A stretch of DNA of 64,000 bases from JANRJY01 sp033763735 (GTDB lineage: Bacteria; Bacteroidota; Bacteroidia; Cytophagales; UBA9547): contig JANRJY010000003.1 in the NCBI GenBank assembly GCA_033763735.1, positions 6,382 to 70,381 on the forward strand, in the 5' to 3' direction. A program made the translations under genes and the position numbers. The notes beneath the pieces are model-generated. The model was not told the origin of the DNA. It made no database searches and saw nothing but the letters and a program-made list of their open reading frames with translations. This document shows, in pieces, positions 34,001 to 40,965 of the stretch; position 1 is the first letter of the stretch; each line of letters starts with the position of its first letter.

Positions 34001-34936
34001 AACGTATATCGTGACGAAAGCAATTACAATGTAGCTGAAGAGGTAAATTTAATTGCAGACTTGATGATGGAAAGTGCTACTAATGACGACCATACTAACA
34101 AATTGCTGGTTGAATTGGTTAAAAACTACAACATCAAACGAAATGAAACAGCAGGACGATTCAAAAGAGAACGTTTTGCAATGGAAGTTGGTGATGAATT
34201 GCCGGCTGGTATTGTTAAACTTGCCAAAGTATATATCGCTAAGAAACGTAAGTTGAAAGTTGGTGATAAAATGGCAGGTCGACATGGTAATAAAGGTGTG
34301 GTTGCTAAGATTGTTCGTGACGAAGATATGCCTTTCCTTGAAGATGGAAGACCTGTTGATATTGTATTAAATCCTTTAGGTGTACCATCAAGGATGAATA
34401 TTGGACAGATATATGAAACTTTACTTGGTTGGGCAGGATATCACTTAAATAAAAAATACGCAACACCAATATTTGATGGAGCTACTGAAGAAGAAGTATT
34501 CAACGAATTAAAAGCTGCGAACTTATCGAAAACCGGCAAAACCTACTTAATTGATGGGCTCACTGGTCAAAGATTCGATCAACCCGCTACTGTTGGAGTT
34601 ATATATATGCTTAAATTGGGTCACTTGGTCGATGATAAAATGCATGCGCGTTCAATAGGTCCTTATTCACTTATTACCCAACAACCATTGGGTGGTAAAG
34701 CGCAATTTGGAGGTCAAAGATTTGGTGAAATGGAGGTATGGGCTATTGAAGCATTTGGTGCTGCCCATATTCTTCAAGAAATCCTTACTGTAAAATCGGA
34801 TGACGTAATTGGACGAGCAAAAGCCTATGAAGCTATTGTTAAAGGAGAAAATCTTCCAAAACCAAATATTCCTGAATCATTTAATGTATTGGTGCATGAA
34901 TTAAGAGGTTTGGCATTGGATTTGACCTTAGATTAA
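31067..34936 (+). CDS. rpoB: RNA polymerase beta subunit
   Basis: 1289 residues. The start is TTG at 31067: an in-frame stop lies 15 bp upstream, and the N-terminus KDRINFGRVVRTLDYPDFLD aligns with other Bacteroidota RpoB. The rifampicin region reads FFGTNQLSQFMDQTNPLAEI and THKRRISALGPGG, with wild-type-like Asp, His and Ser positions. The C-terminus has LGWAGYHLNKKYA, GGKAQFGGQRFGEMEVWA and AHILQEILTVKSDD. The gene is complete, ending with LVHELRGLALDLTLD. rpoC does not follow: a terminator lies about 20 bp after the stop and unrelated sequence comes next. Confidence 0.99.
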   Translation: MSTKVKDRINFGRVVRTLDYPDFLDIQVQSFKDFFQLETSPEHRTKEGLYKVFAENFPITDSRENFVLEFIDYHIDPPKYSVDECIDRGLTYSVPLKAKLKLSCNDEDNEDFKTIEQEVFLGNIPYMTERGSFVINGAERVIVSQLHRSPGVFFAQSKHTNGTKLYSARIIPFKGSWIEFATDVNNVMFAYIDRKKKFPVTTLLRAIGFGSDKEILDLFGLSEEVPANKENLKKVIGRKLAARVLRTWTEDFVDEDTGEVVSIDRNEILLERDQIIGEEDINVIQESGSKSIILHREDVNVNDFAIIYNTLQKDNSNSEKEAVEQIYRQLRNAEAPDEATAREIIQNLFFSDKRYDLGEVGRYRINKKLALNISMDTRVLTTEDIVSIVKYLIGLINSKAIVDDIDHLSNRRVRTVGEQLYGQFGVGLARMARTIKERMNVRDNEDFKPVDLINARTLSSVINSFFGTNQLSQFMDQTNPLAEITHKRRISALGPGGLSRERAGFEVRDVHYTHYGRLCTIETPEGPNIGLISSLCVHAKINGMGFIETPYRKVKEGKVQLTDKIIYLSAEEEDTHYIAPANYGFKPDGQLVDDKLKVRFEGDFPVVDPGKIDFIDIAPNQIVSVAASLIPFLEHNDANRALMGSNMQRQAVPLLKPQAPIVGTGMEKRVAHDSRTLVVAEGDGTIDFVDSKKITVKYDLTEDQKFVSFESEYKSYDLIKFRRTNQDTCINLTPIVKRGERVTKGQVLVEGYATEQGELALGKNLVVAFMPWQGYNFEDAIVISEKVVRDDIFTSVHIEEFELEVRDTKRGEEELTSEIPNVSEEAVKNLDENGIIRTGAEVKEGDILIGKITPKGESDPTPEEKLLRAIFGDKAGDVKDASLKAPPSLKGVVIDTKLFSRTRKDKEIKGKIKKQLDSLKEAYSKELIGMRNMLIDKLVTLLEGKTSQGINHKFGDVIISKGTKFTRKNITENLFPDKNVYRDESNYNVAEEVNLIADLMMESATNDDHTNKLLVELVKNYNIKRNETAGRFKRERFAMEVGDELPAGIVKLAKVYIAKKRKLKVGDKMAGRHGNKGVVAKIVRDEDMPFLEDGRPVDIVLNPLGVPSRMNIGQIYETLLGWAGYHLNKKYATPIFDGATEEEVFNELKAANLSKTGKTYLIDGLTGQRFDQPATVGVIYMLKLGHLVDDKMHARSIGPYSLITQQPLGGKAQFGGQRFGEMEVWAIEAFGAAHILQEILTVKSDDVIGRAKAYEAIVKGENLPKPNIPESFNVLVHELRGLALDLTLD

Positions 34937-34955
34937 ACTAAATTATTTTAAAAAT

Positions 34956-34985
34956 AAAAAAGCTGCCTTTTGGCGGCTTTTTTTT
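34956..34985 (+). terminator. Intrinsic terminator after rpoB
   Basis: Stem GCTGCC (34962-34967) and GGCGGC (34972-34977) with loop TTTT, one G-T pair, A-run before and eight T after. It ends the rplA-rpoB operon and shows that rpoC is not co-transcribed. Confidence 0.9.
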
Positions 34986-35020
34986 GACCAATATATCCAT
35001 TTTATTTTTTGTTGGTTTTT

Positions 35021-35242
35021 TAATAATTGTGTTTGGAATGCCACCAACCAAAGAGTGGAAGTATTTGTATCGATTGGAAACAACCGACACAATGGAAATA
35101 ACCTAGCGTTGTTTGATGGAAGTGAAGACGCTATAAAAAATATGCCGTAAAAATTCAAGCCGGAAAGTTAGAATATTTATCCGGTGTTGAATGGGCTAAC
35201 TATAAAAGCAAAATGGCAGTAATTAAAAGATTTGTTAAATAG
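35021..35242 (+). pseudogene. Frameshifted copy of the 62-residue gene at 20826-21014
   Basis: From 35097 the sequence reads NNLALFDGSEDAIK, then lacks one base in an A-run (near 35135-35140). It continues in another frame as YAVKIQAGKLEYLSG and YKSKMAVIKRFVK to TAG at 35242. Upstream, TTTGGAATGCC resembles the start of the intact gene, but about 30 extra bases containing a near-duplicate (GGAAACAACC, GGAAATAACC) break the frame. The 23 bp after the stop and the following terminator also match the intact locus. It is a decayed duplicate, or the remnant of a longer relative. Confidence 0.8.
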
Positions 35243-35265
35243 ATTGTCAATCACTTGATTTTATT

Positions 35266-35295
35266 AAAGACACTTAGAAATGAGGGTCTTTTTTT
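35266..35295 (+). terminator. Terminator of the pseudogene copy
   Basis: Stem AAAGACACTTA (35266-35276) and TGAGGGTCTTT (35281-35291), loop GAAA, then T-run. It is homologous to the terminator at 20776-20802 and at the same 23-bp distance from the stop codon. Confidence 0.8.
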
Positions 35296-35408
35296 GTTTT
35301 TTAGAAAAGTAAACTGAAGGAAGATTAATAAATTTGTTTCTTTTACACCAATATTTTAATGAATTATATTGACCTAATAAATAACAAAAACCTTAATTTT
35401 TAGCATAA

Positions 35409-35436
35409 AAAAAGGCTCAATTTCTTGAGCCTTTTT
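35409..35436. terminator. Bidirectional terminator before the Thr/Ser-rich gene
   Basis: Perfect 12-bp stem AAAAAGGCTCAA (35409-35420) and TTGAGCCTTTTT (35425-35436), loop TTTC. It lies 17 bp beyond the stop codon of the minus-strand gene and can stop both strands. The stretch 35296-35400 upstream holds nothing recognisable. Confidence 0.9.
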
Positions 35437-35453
35437 ATAATAATTAGTAACTA

Positions 35454-36299
35454 CTAATAAGAAAGTTGTCCTAACACCAGAAATATATATGTTTTTTCTT
35501 GTGCTAATCCTAAAGTAAGTAATGTTCCATCATCTGATCCTGCAACGATGTCAAAAACTGCTTCATCTTGAGTTCCTAAATCAATACCTAAATATTCTCC
35601 ATTTTCATCAATATACCAAGTTCCAGAATTCCACTCTTTTCCGTTATAAGCCCAATAGCTTCCATCATCAAAAAAGAATACTTGAAGATTTGATATGTCT
35701 TTAAATGCACTTGATTTAGTTACATCAAACCAAACTGCAGATTTGTCACTTAACAAAGTAGCTCCAGAATCTTTATAAGCTGTAGCAATTAGCTCATTGC
35801 TTTGCGTATCAATATCAAAAGAAATAGTGTCTTTGAAAGTAGTTAAGCCAAAAGCAGCCGCAAACCAACCGCTTAACGCATCTTCAGCTTTTGCAGACTT
35901 AGTGCTTCTTACTAATGTCACTTTTCCTTTTGCTTTTACACTACTTGAACCTTTTTTAGGGGTAAATTTACCTGCAGTGGGTTTTGCGCCAACTGTATTA
36001 ATGGTTCTTACAGTACGAGTTTCAGTTGGAGCAGCTTTTCCTGCTACCGTAGTTGTGGCTGTAGACTTTACTGCTGGAGCAGTTGTTGGTTTTGAAGAAG
36101 CAGTTGAACTTGCTTTAGGTGCAGTTGCTACTGAAGTAGAAGTTGTACCGCCTGGAACTGTTTTAGAAGTAGTTCCTGAAGTTGTTGAAGTAGCAGGAGC
36201 CGGATCGTCTTTTTTTGAAGTCGTACAATTATTAGTACTAATCATTAGAAACGCACCTGTCAATGTTAACAGAGCAAATTTGATAAAGTTTTTTTTCAT
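35454..36299 (-). CDS. Putative surface lipoprotein with Thr/Ser/Ala-rich linker, unknown function
   Basis: 281 residues. The signal sequence is followed by Cys at about residue 25 (LMISTNNCTTSKKDD). The residues before Cys (NN) are a poor lipobox, but the acidic KKDD just after it resembles the export signal reported for surface lipoproteins in Bacteroidota. Residues 30-100 are low-complexity Thr/Ser/Ala/Pro. The C-terminal ~140 residues form a compact domain (GWFAAAFGLTTFKDTISFDI, YWAYNGKEWNSGTWYIDENG, VLGQLSY). The DGSYWAYNGKEWNSGTWYI pattern is like lipocalin-type domains that report conversion of energy or colour, but no family is certain. Terminators isolate it. Confidence 0.6.
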   Translation of the reverse strand: MKKNFIKFALLTLTGAFLMISTNNCTTSKKDDPAPATSTTSGTTSKTVPGGTTSTSVATAPKASSTASSKPTTAPAVKSTATTTVAGKAAPTETRTVRTINTVGAKPTAGKFTPKKGSSSVKAKGKVTLVRSTKSAKAEDALSGWFAAAFGLTTFKDTISFDIDTQSNELIATAYKDSGATLLSDKSAVWFDVTKSSAFKDISNLQVFFFDDGSYWAYNGKEWNSGTWYIDENGEYLGIDLGTQDEAVFDIVAGSDDGTLLTLGLAQEKTYIFLVLGQLSY

Positions 36300-36485
36300 G
36301 GATTTTGTTTTATGGGTTATTTTACTGAATACGAAAATAGAATTTATTTTTCTTAAAAAGCAAATTTTAACTGTATTAATATTCTGATTTTATCAAATAA
36401 TTCAGATTACAATTTCAATGTATTTCTATTTAGCTAATATTATCTGTACAAACAAATTGATTAATAACGAATTACAAAAAAAATA

Positions 36486-39400
36486 TTATTGCTCTACCGG
36501 AACAAACTGATTGTTCTCAAATTTCATTTCTTGAGTGCCAGAATTGATGTAATCAAACGTTTCTTTTGAAACTTTGCCTCCATTGGCAGGTCTTTTAACA
36601 CGTATTACAGAATATGCCTTGATGGCACCAGGTTCCAATCCACCATTCATTTCTTTGAGTTCATCCATGGTCATGCCAAATCTTTTGGCCATCGACCATA
36701 AGGTCATTCGTGGTTCTAATATGTGTGCCATGGCTTCTGGTTCATAAGCTTCACTTGCTCCTATTAAGGTAAATTCAACCCTTCTATTCAATTGTCGACC
36801 TGCAAACGAATTGTTATTTCCTACAAAATTGCCTTCGCCAATTGGCGTAATTAGTAAAGCTGTTTGATCTACGCCTCTACCAACAAAGTAGTCAAAACAA
36901 GCCTGCGCTCTTTGTTGAGCCAACTCCTTGTTGTATTCAGGTTTCCCAAATCCATCAGTATAGGCTTTTATTTCAATTTGAATGTCTTTATGAGAACCAT
37001 AGTATGTTACTAATAAGTCCATTGCTTTTTTGGCAGCCGGACTTACTTCTACGCTATTAAAGTCAAAATACACATTTTCAAAAAAAGCTTTTGAAGGTTT
37101 TTTGTTTGATGCGGAAATTTTAAAATTATCCACTCTCACTTTTGATTTATTGCCTTGCAACGGGGCTTTAGATGCAGGAGTTGCATTGTTATTTTCTTTA
37201 TATGCAACGGGTTCCATTTTTTGTGTTTCTTGTTTTTCTATCGGAGTAGGATTGGCTCCAGCAACTGGAGTTGGCTCTGAAACTGGTGTTGAAGCAGGTG
37301 TTGGTTCGGTAACTGGTTTGTTTTCAGAACTAAAGCTGCTTTTTAATTCATAATTAGGATTAGGTGTTTCTAGTTTTGAATTATATTGTGTACTACCGGT
37401 TAATCCTGCCACAAAATACTCCCCTGATGCGTTTGTATTTGTTTTCTTAATTTCTTCTCCTTTGTCATTGGTAACCACAATTGGCACTTCTGGAACAGGT
37501 GTATTGGTAGTTTTGTCAACAACAGTACCTTTCCCTTGAACTTCAGCACTAGGCTCAAATTTAGGGGCTGGAGGAGGGGCAACTGCTGTATATGAACTTG
37601 TTAACACATGATCAGGATTTGGGTTTTCTAGTTTGGTTTCATAACCGGTGCTACCGGTAAGCCCAACTGCCGAATATTGACCTGCAGCATTTGTTTTAGT
37701 GGTTTTAACCACGTCTCCTTGTTCATTAGTTACAACAATAGCAGCATTGGGAACAGGTTTTTTGGTAGATTTACTTACCACTTTACCTTTGGCTACTACA
37801 AGTTTGGAGCTTTCGAAAACCGGTGATTTGTTCGGTGACAATTTCTTAGTTGCTACAGCTGAAGGAGTAGTAGTAACATCTGCCCCTGGTTTTTTTTGAA
37901 CTTGATAATCAATTTGTGTTTTTATTCGAGGATCATTCTCATTAATTATAATCTTAAAATTTTTGTCGGGTGGCAAATTCTCAAATCGAAATTCCCCATT
38001 TGCATTAGTAATAGCTTCTTTTATTACGCTTCCACTGTCATTTTTTAAGTATACCGATACATTTGACAAAGGTTGTCCATTATCTCCCAATATAATTCTT
38101 CCTACACTTGTAACACTTTCAGCTCCTGCAAACGAGTCTTTTGGAACAGCTCCTACTTCTGATTCTTTTGCATGAATATCAAATGAATATATATCGTTAT
38201 GACCAAATCCACCTGGCCTGTTTGATACCAAATATCCTTTAACCTTCCCTAAGGTAAAATAAAAATCATCTCTACTGGAGTTGAAAGGCATACCCAAATT
38301 TACAATTGAATCTCGTTTAACACCTTTTGCTACATATATATCCCAACCCCCAAAACCTTCATGGCCATTGGATGCAAAATATATGGTGTTTGTATGATCA
38401 TCCCAAAAAGGAGAAAGCTCTATATAAGGAGTATTAATATTTGCCAGATTTATAGCAGGTCCCCAGTCTTCTTTTTCTCCGGTTTTATCTTTGTTTACCG
38501 ACATCCAAAGGTCGTGTTCCCCTTTTCCTCCCGGGCGTTTTGAAACAAAAAACATAGTATCAGCTGTTGGTGAAACGGTAGGCTGTGCATTCCAATAACC
38601 CGATGCATTGATATTTTTATTGAGTTTCACCGCTTTGGTAAATTTGCCATTCACTTTTTTGGAAACAAATATGGCACACTCCGGATTGCATTGTGTGTAA
38701 TAATATTTCGTTTGGTCATGTGTCAATTCACCAGCACCATCATCGGCCGAAGTATTTGCAACATCAAAATTATCATCATTGTGATGACGAACCCATTTAT
38801 CAGCATTTTTTTCAAACCTGAAATTATCACTTCTGGCTTCACCCGTTGCCATGTTAATTTCAGTTCCTTTTGCATCGGCCCTTGCCGAGGTAATTACTAT
38901 TGATGAATCATGAAAAAATATCATAGGCGCATAGTCATTAGCTTTAGAATTAACCGGAGCCGGCAATAATTTTAGACTATGGTCTTTAAGTGGTTTTTTC
39001 TTTTGCTCTAGCGCATATATACATCCCTTATATTCAAATTCTGCTTCTTTAAGTTTCAATCTGTCTTCATCACTTTTGGGTTGAAATGTTTTCGTAAATT
39101 CACTGATAGTTACTTCTGCTTCTTCGTATTTTCCTTGAACTTTTTCCATTAATCCTTTCCAAAAAACGGCAAGAGGGAAATTATGATCTGGATGTGAACC
39201 TAATTTTTCATACCAAATCTCTGCATCATCATAATCTTGGTATAATCTATAGCTTTCAGCCAATCTCCAAAGTGTATAATGATCTGTTGGTTTTAATTTT
39301 TCACATTTGTGATATTCAATGGATGCCAAGTAATAGTCTTCAGCTTCAAAATACTTATCACCCGCAACTTTATGTTCATTAAATTTCTCATCAGTAATTG

Positions 39401-39503
39401 AAAGTTTTTGGGCAAAAGATAAATTTGTAGTAGCAACAATAAAAATGATAAATGACAATATGTAGATTACATTTTTTGCTCTTTTATCGGATAAATAGTT
39501 CAT
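36486..39503 (-). CDS. PorE-like envelope protein: TPR, PD40 propeller, carboxypeptidase-regulatory-like repeats, OmpA and LysM
   Basis: 1005 residues with a signal anchor/peptide (about 12-32). Order: TPR-like helices (about 40-170); WD40/PD40 propeller blades (about 185-450; FHDSSIVITSARADA, PTVSPTADTMFFVSKRPGG, YFASNGHEGFGGWDIYVA); a carboxypeptidase-regulatory-like domain (about 468-545), then two close repeats (about 573-650 and 660-740; NAAIVVTNEQGDVVKTTKTN, EVPIVVTNDKGEEIKKTNTN); a Pro/Thr-rich linker; OmpA domain (about 804-912; FDFNSVEVSPAAKKAMDLL, YTDGFGKPEYNKELAQQRA, NRRVEF); and a LysM-like domain (about 925-972; MTLWSMAKRFGMTMDELKEM). P. gingivalis PorE has the first four domain types and tethers the T9SS to peptidoglycan. 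The extra LysM is unusual. Role inferred. Confidence 0.85.
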   Translation of the reverse strand: MNYLSDKRAKNVIYILSFIIFIVATTNLSFAQKLSITDEKFNEHKVAGDKYFEAEDYYLASIEYHKCEKLKPTDHYTLWRLAESYRLYQDYDDAEIWYEKLGSHPDHNFPLAVFWKGLMEKVQGKYEEAEVTISEFTKTFQPKSDEDRLKLKEAEFEYKGCIYALEQKKKPLKDHSLKLLPAPVNSKANDYAPMIFFHDSSIVITSARADAKGTEINMATGEARSDNFRFEKNADKWVRHHNDDNFDVANTSADDGAGELTHDQTKYYYTQCNPECAIFVSKKVNGKFTKAVKLNKNINASGYWNAQPTVSPTADTMFFVSKRPGGKGEHDLWMSVNKDKTGEKEDWGPAINLANINTPYIELSPFWDDHTNTIYFASNGHEGFGGWDIYVAKGVKRDSIVNLGMPFNSSRDDFYFTLGKVKGYLVSNRPGGFGHNDIYSFDIHAKESEVGAVPKDSFAGAESVTSVGRIILGDNGQPLSNVSVYLKNDSGSVIKEAITNANGEFRFENLPPDKNFKIIINENDPRIKTQIDYQVQKKPGADVTTTPSAVATKKLSPNKSPVFESSKLVVAKGKVVSKSTKKPVPNAAIVVTNEQGDVVKTTKTNAAGQYSAVGLTGSTGYETKLENPNPDHVLTSSYTAVAPPPAPKFEPSAEVQGKGTVVDKTTNTPVPEVPIVVTNDKGEEIKKTNTNASGEYFVAGLTGSTQYNSKLETPNPNYELKSSFSSENKPVTEPTPASTPVSEPTPVAGANPTPIEKQETQKMEPVAYKENNNATPASKAPLQGNKSKVRVDNFKISASNKKPSKAFFENVYFDFNSVEVSPAAKKAMDLLVTYYGSHKDIQIEIKAYTDGFGKPEYNKELAQQRAQACFDYFVGRGVDQTALLITPIGEGNFVGNNNSFAGRQLNRRVEFTLIGASEAYEPEAMAHILEPRMTLWSMAKRFGMTMDELKEMNGGLEPGAIKAYSVIRVKRPANGGKVSKETFDYINSGTQEMKFENNQFVPVEQ

Positions 39504-39624
39504 TAGAAAGATAATTTATATCAAAATTCAGTAAAATAAATAAAAAAATCTCAGATTAGTACAATTTTGGATATTGAATGTGGATAAATCGTTGATAATA
39601 ATTGTTTTAATTTGATAATCAACA

Positions 39625-40128
39625 ATGAAAAGAATCGGACTCATTTCAGATACACACGGATTTTTTGATGAAAAGGTTACCAAATATTTCGAATCATGCG
39701 ATGAAATATGGCATGCGGGAGATATTGGCAATAAGCATGTAATAGATAAATTAAGCGCAATAAAACCAATTAAAGCAGTTTATGGGAATATTGATGGCGT
39801 AGAAATTAATTCTAAATATCCTGAAAATCTTTTTTTTGAAATTGAAAACACTAAAGTACTTATCACGCATATTGGTGGCAAACCAGGTAAATATCCAAGT
39901 CGGGTTAAAAAGCTTTTAACCGAACTAAAGCCGGATATTTACATGTGCGGACATTCACATATGCTTCAAATACAATCTGATCCACTTTTCAATAATTTGT
40001 TATTTATCAATCCGGGAGCTGCTGGTAATGAAGGATTTCATAAAACAAAAACAATAATGACATTTGAATTGGAAAACAAAAAAGTGAATAATATGAAAGT
40101 TATTGAGCTTGGAAAAAGAGGACTATAG
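39625..40128 (+). CDS. YfcE/MJ0936-type metallophosphoesterase
   Basis: 167 residues. Metal-binding motifs in order: GLISDTHGFFDE (D-x-H), WHAGDIGN (GD), VYGNIDG (GN-x-D), LITHIGGKPG (H) and CGHSHML (GH-x-H). This small family hydrolyses phosphodiesters in vitro; the physiological substrate is generally unknown. It is a cytosolic single-domain protein, transcribed towards trpA with a 63-bp gap. No functional link with trpA is evident. Confidence 0.92.
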   Translation: MKRIGLISDTHGFFDEKVTKYFESCDEIWHAGDIGNKHVIDKLSAIKPIKAVYGNIDGVEINSKYPENLFFEIENTKVLITHIGGKPGKYPSRVKKLLTELKPDIYMCGHSHMLQIQSDPLFNNLLFINPGAAGNEGFHKTKTIMTFELENKKVNNMKVIELGKRGL

Positions 40129-40168
40129 GTAATTTTAATTTTTATCTAAAATCAATTAAAAATAAAAA

Positions 40169-40176
40169 TAGTTTTG
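40169..40176 (+). promoter_or_regulatory. -7 promoter element of trpA
   Basis: TAGTTTTG matches TAnnTTTG and lies 15 bp before ATG 40192. It overlaps the alternative upstream TTG start at 40174, which rules that start out. No -33 TTG is seen. Confidence 0.5.
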
Positions 40177-40191
40177 CATAAATTTTATTCA

Positions 40192-40965
40192 ATGACAAAC
40201 CGAATTGATACGCTTTTTTTAACCAAGAAATCCAATATTCTTTCAATTTATTTCACCGCTGGATATCCAAATTTAACTGATACAGTACCTATTATTGAAG
40301 CTTTGCAAGCCAATGGAGTCGACTTGATTGAAATTGGAATGCCTTTTTCTGACCCTTTAGCAGATGGTCCTGTAATTCAGGATAGTAGTACACAAGCTTT
40401 GCAAAATGGCATGAGTATTCCAATCTTATTTGAACAATTAAAAAACATTAGAAAAAATGTAAGTATTCCTTTGATACTCATGGGGTATATTAACCCAATT
40501 ATGCAATTTGGAATTGAAAAATTTGCAAAAAAAGCTTCAGAATTAGGAATAGATGGTATTATAGTTCCAGACTTGCCAATAAAAGAATATTTAAATGAAT
40601 TTAGAGCTTTTTTCGATGCACACAATCTTCGAAATATTTTCCTGATTACACCACAAACAACTGAAGATAGGGTAAGATATATAGATGATAATTCGAAGGG
40701 ATTCATTTATATGGTATCATCGTCAAGTACTACTGGCACAAAAGATGGTACTTCCGATGGTCAGATTAGTTACTTTGAAAGGATTGAAAGTTACAATCTA
40801 GAAAATCCAAGATTAATTGGGTTTGGAATTAAGGATAAGCAAAGTTTTGAAAAGGCTTGCAAGTATGGTAATGGCGCTATTATAGGAACTGCTTTTGTAC
40901 AGCAAATGTCTAAAAACGAACCTGTTGAATCAAAAGTTAAATCTTTCATTCAAGCACTTTTTTAG
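40192..40965 (+). CDS. trpA: Tryptophan synthase alpha subunit
   Basis: 257 residues from ATG 40192. Motifs: IYFTAGYPNLTDTVPIIEAL, the catalytic Glu region DLIEIGMPFSDPLADGPVIQ, LMGYINPIMQFG, catalytic Asp in GIIVPDLPIKEY, and SSSSTTGTKDG in the phosphate loop. It cleaves indole-3-glycerol phosphate to indole for TrpB. Other trp genes, normally adjacent, are absent from the window. The 3' end overlaps the convergent symporter gene by 20 bp. Confidence 0.95.
   Translation: MTNRIDTLFLTKKSNILSIYFTAGYPNLTDTVPIIEALQANGVDLIEIGMPFSDPLADGPVIQDSSTQALQNGMSIPILFEQLKNIRKNVSIPLILMGYINPIMQFGIEKFAKKASELGIDGIIVPDLPIKEYLNEFRAFFDAHNLRNIFLITPQTTEDRVRYIDDNSKGFIYMVSSSSTTGTKDGTSDGQISYFERIESYNLENPRLIGFGIKDKQSFEKACKYGNGAIIGTAFVQQMSKNEPVESKVKSFIQALF

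Noticed and set aside
34986..35453. Remnant of rpoC after rpoB
   Set aside because: None of the three forward frames shows rpoC motifs. The segment is the pseudogene copy of the 62-residue gene plus terminators.
35797..36387. Plus-strand open frame of 196 codons
   Set aside because: It is antisense to the Thr/Ser/Ala-rich lipoprotein gene; low-complexity codons leave the opposite strand free of stops. Its translation is a featureless Val/Ala-rich sequence.
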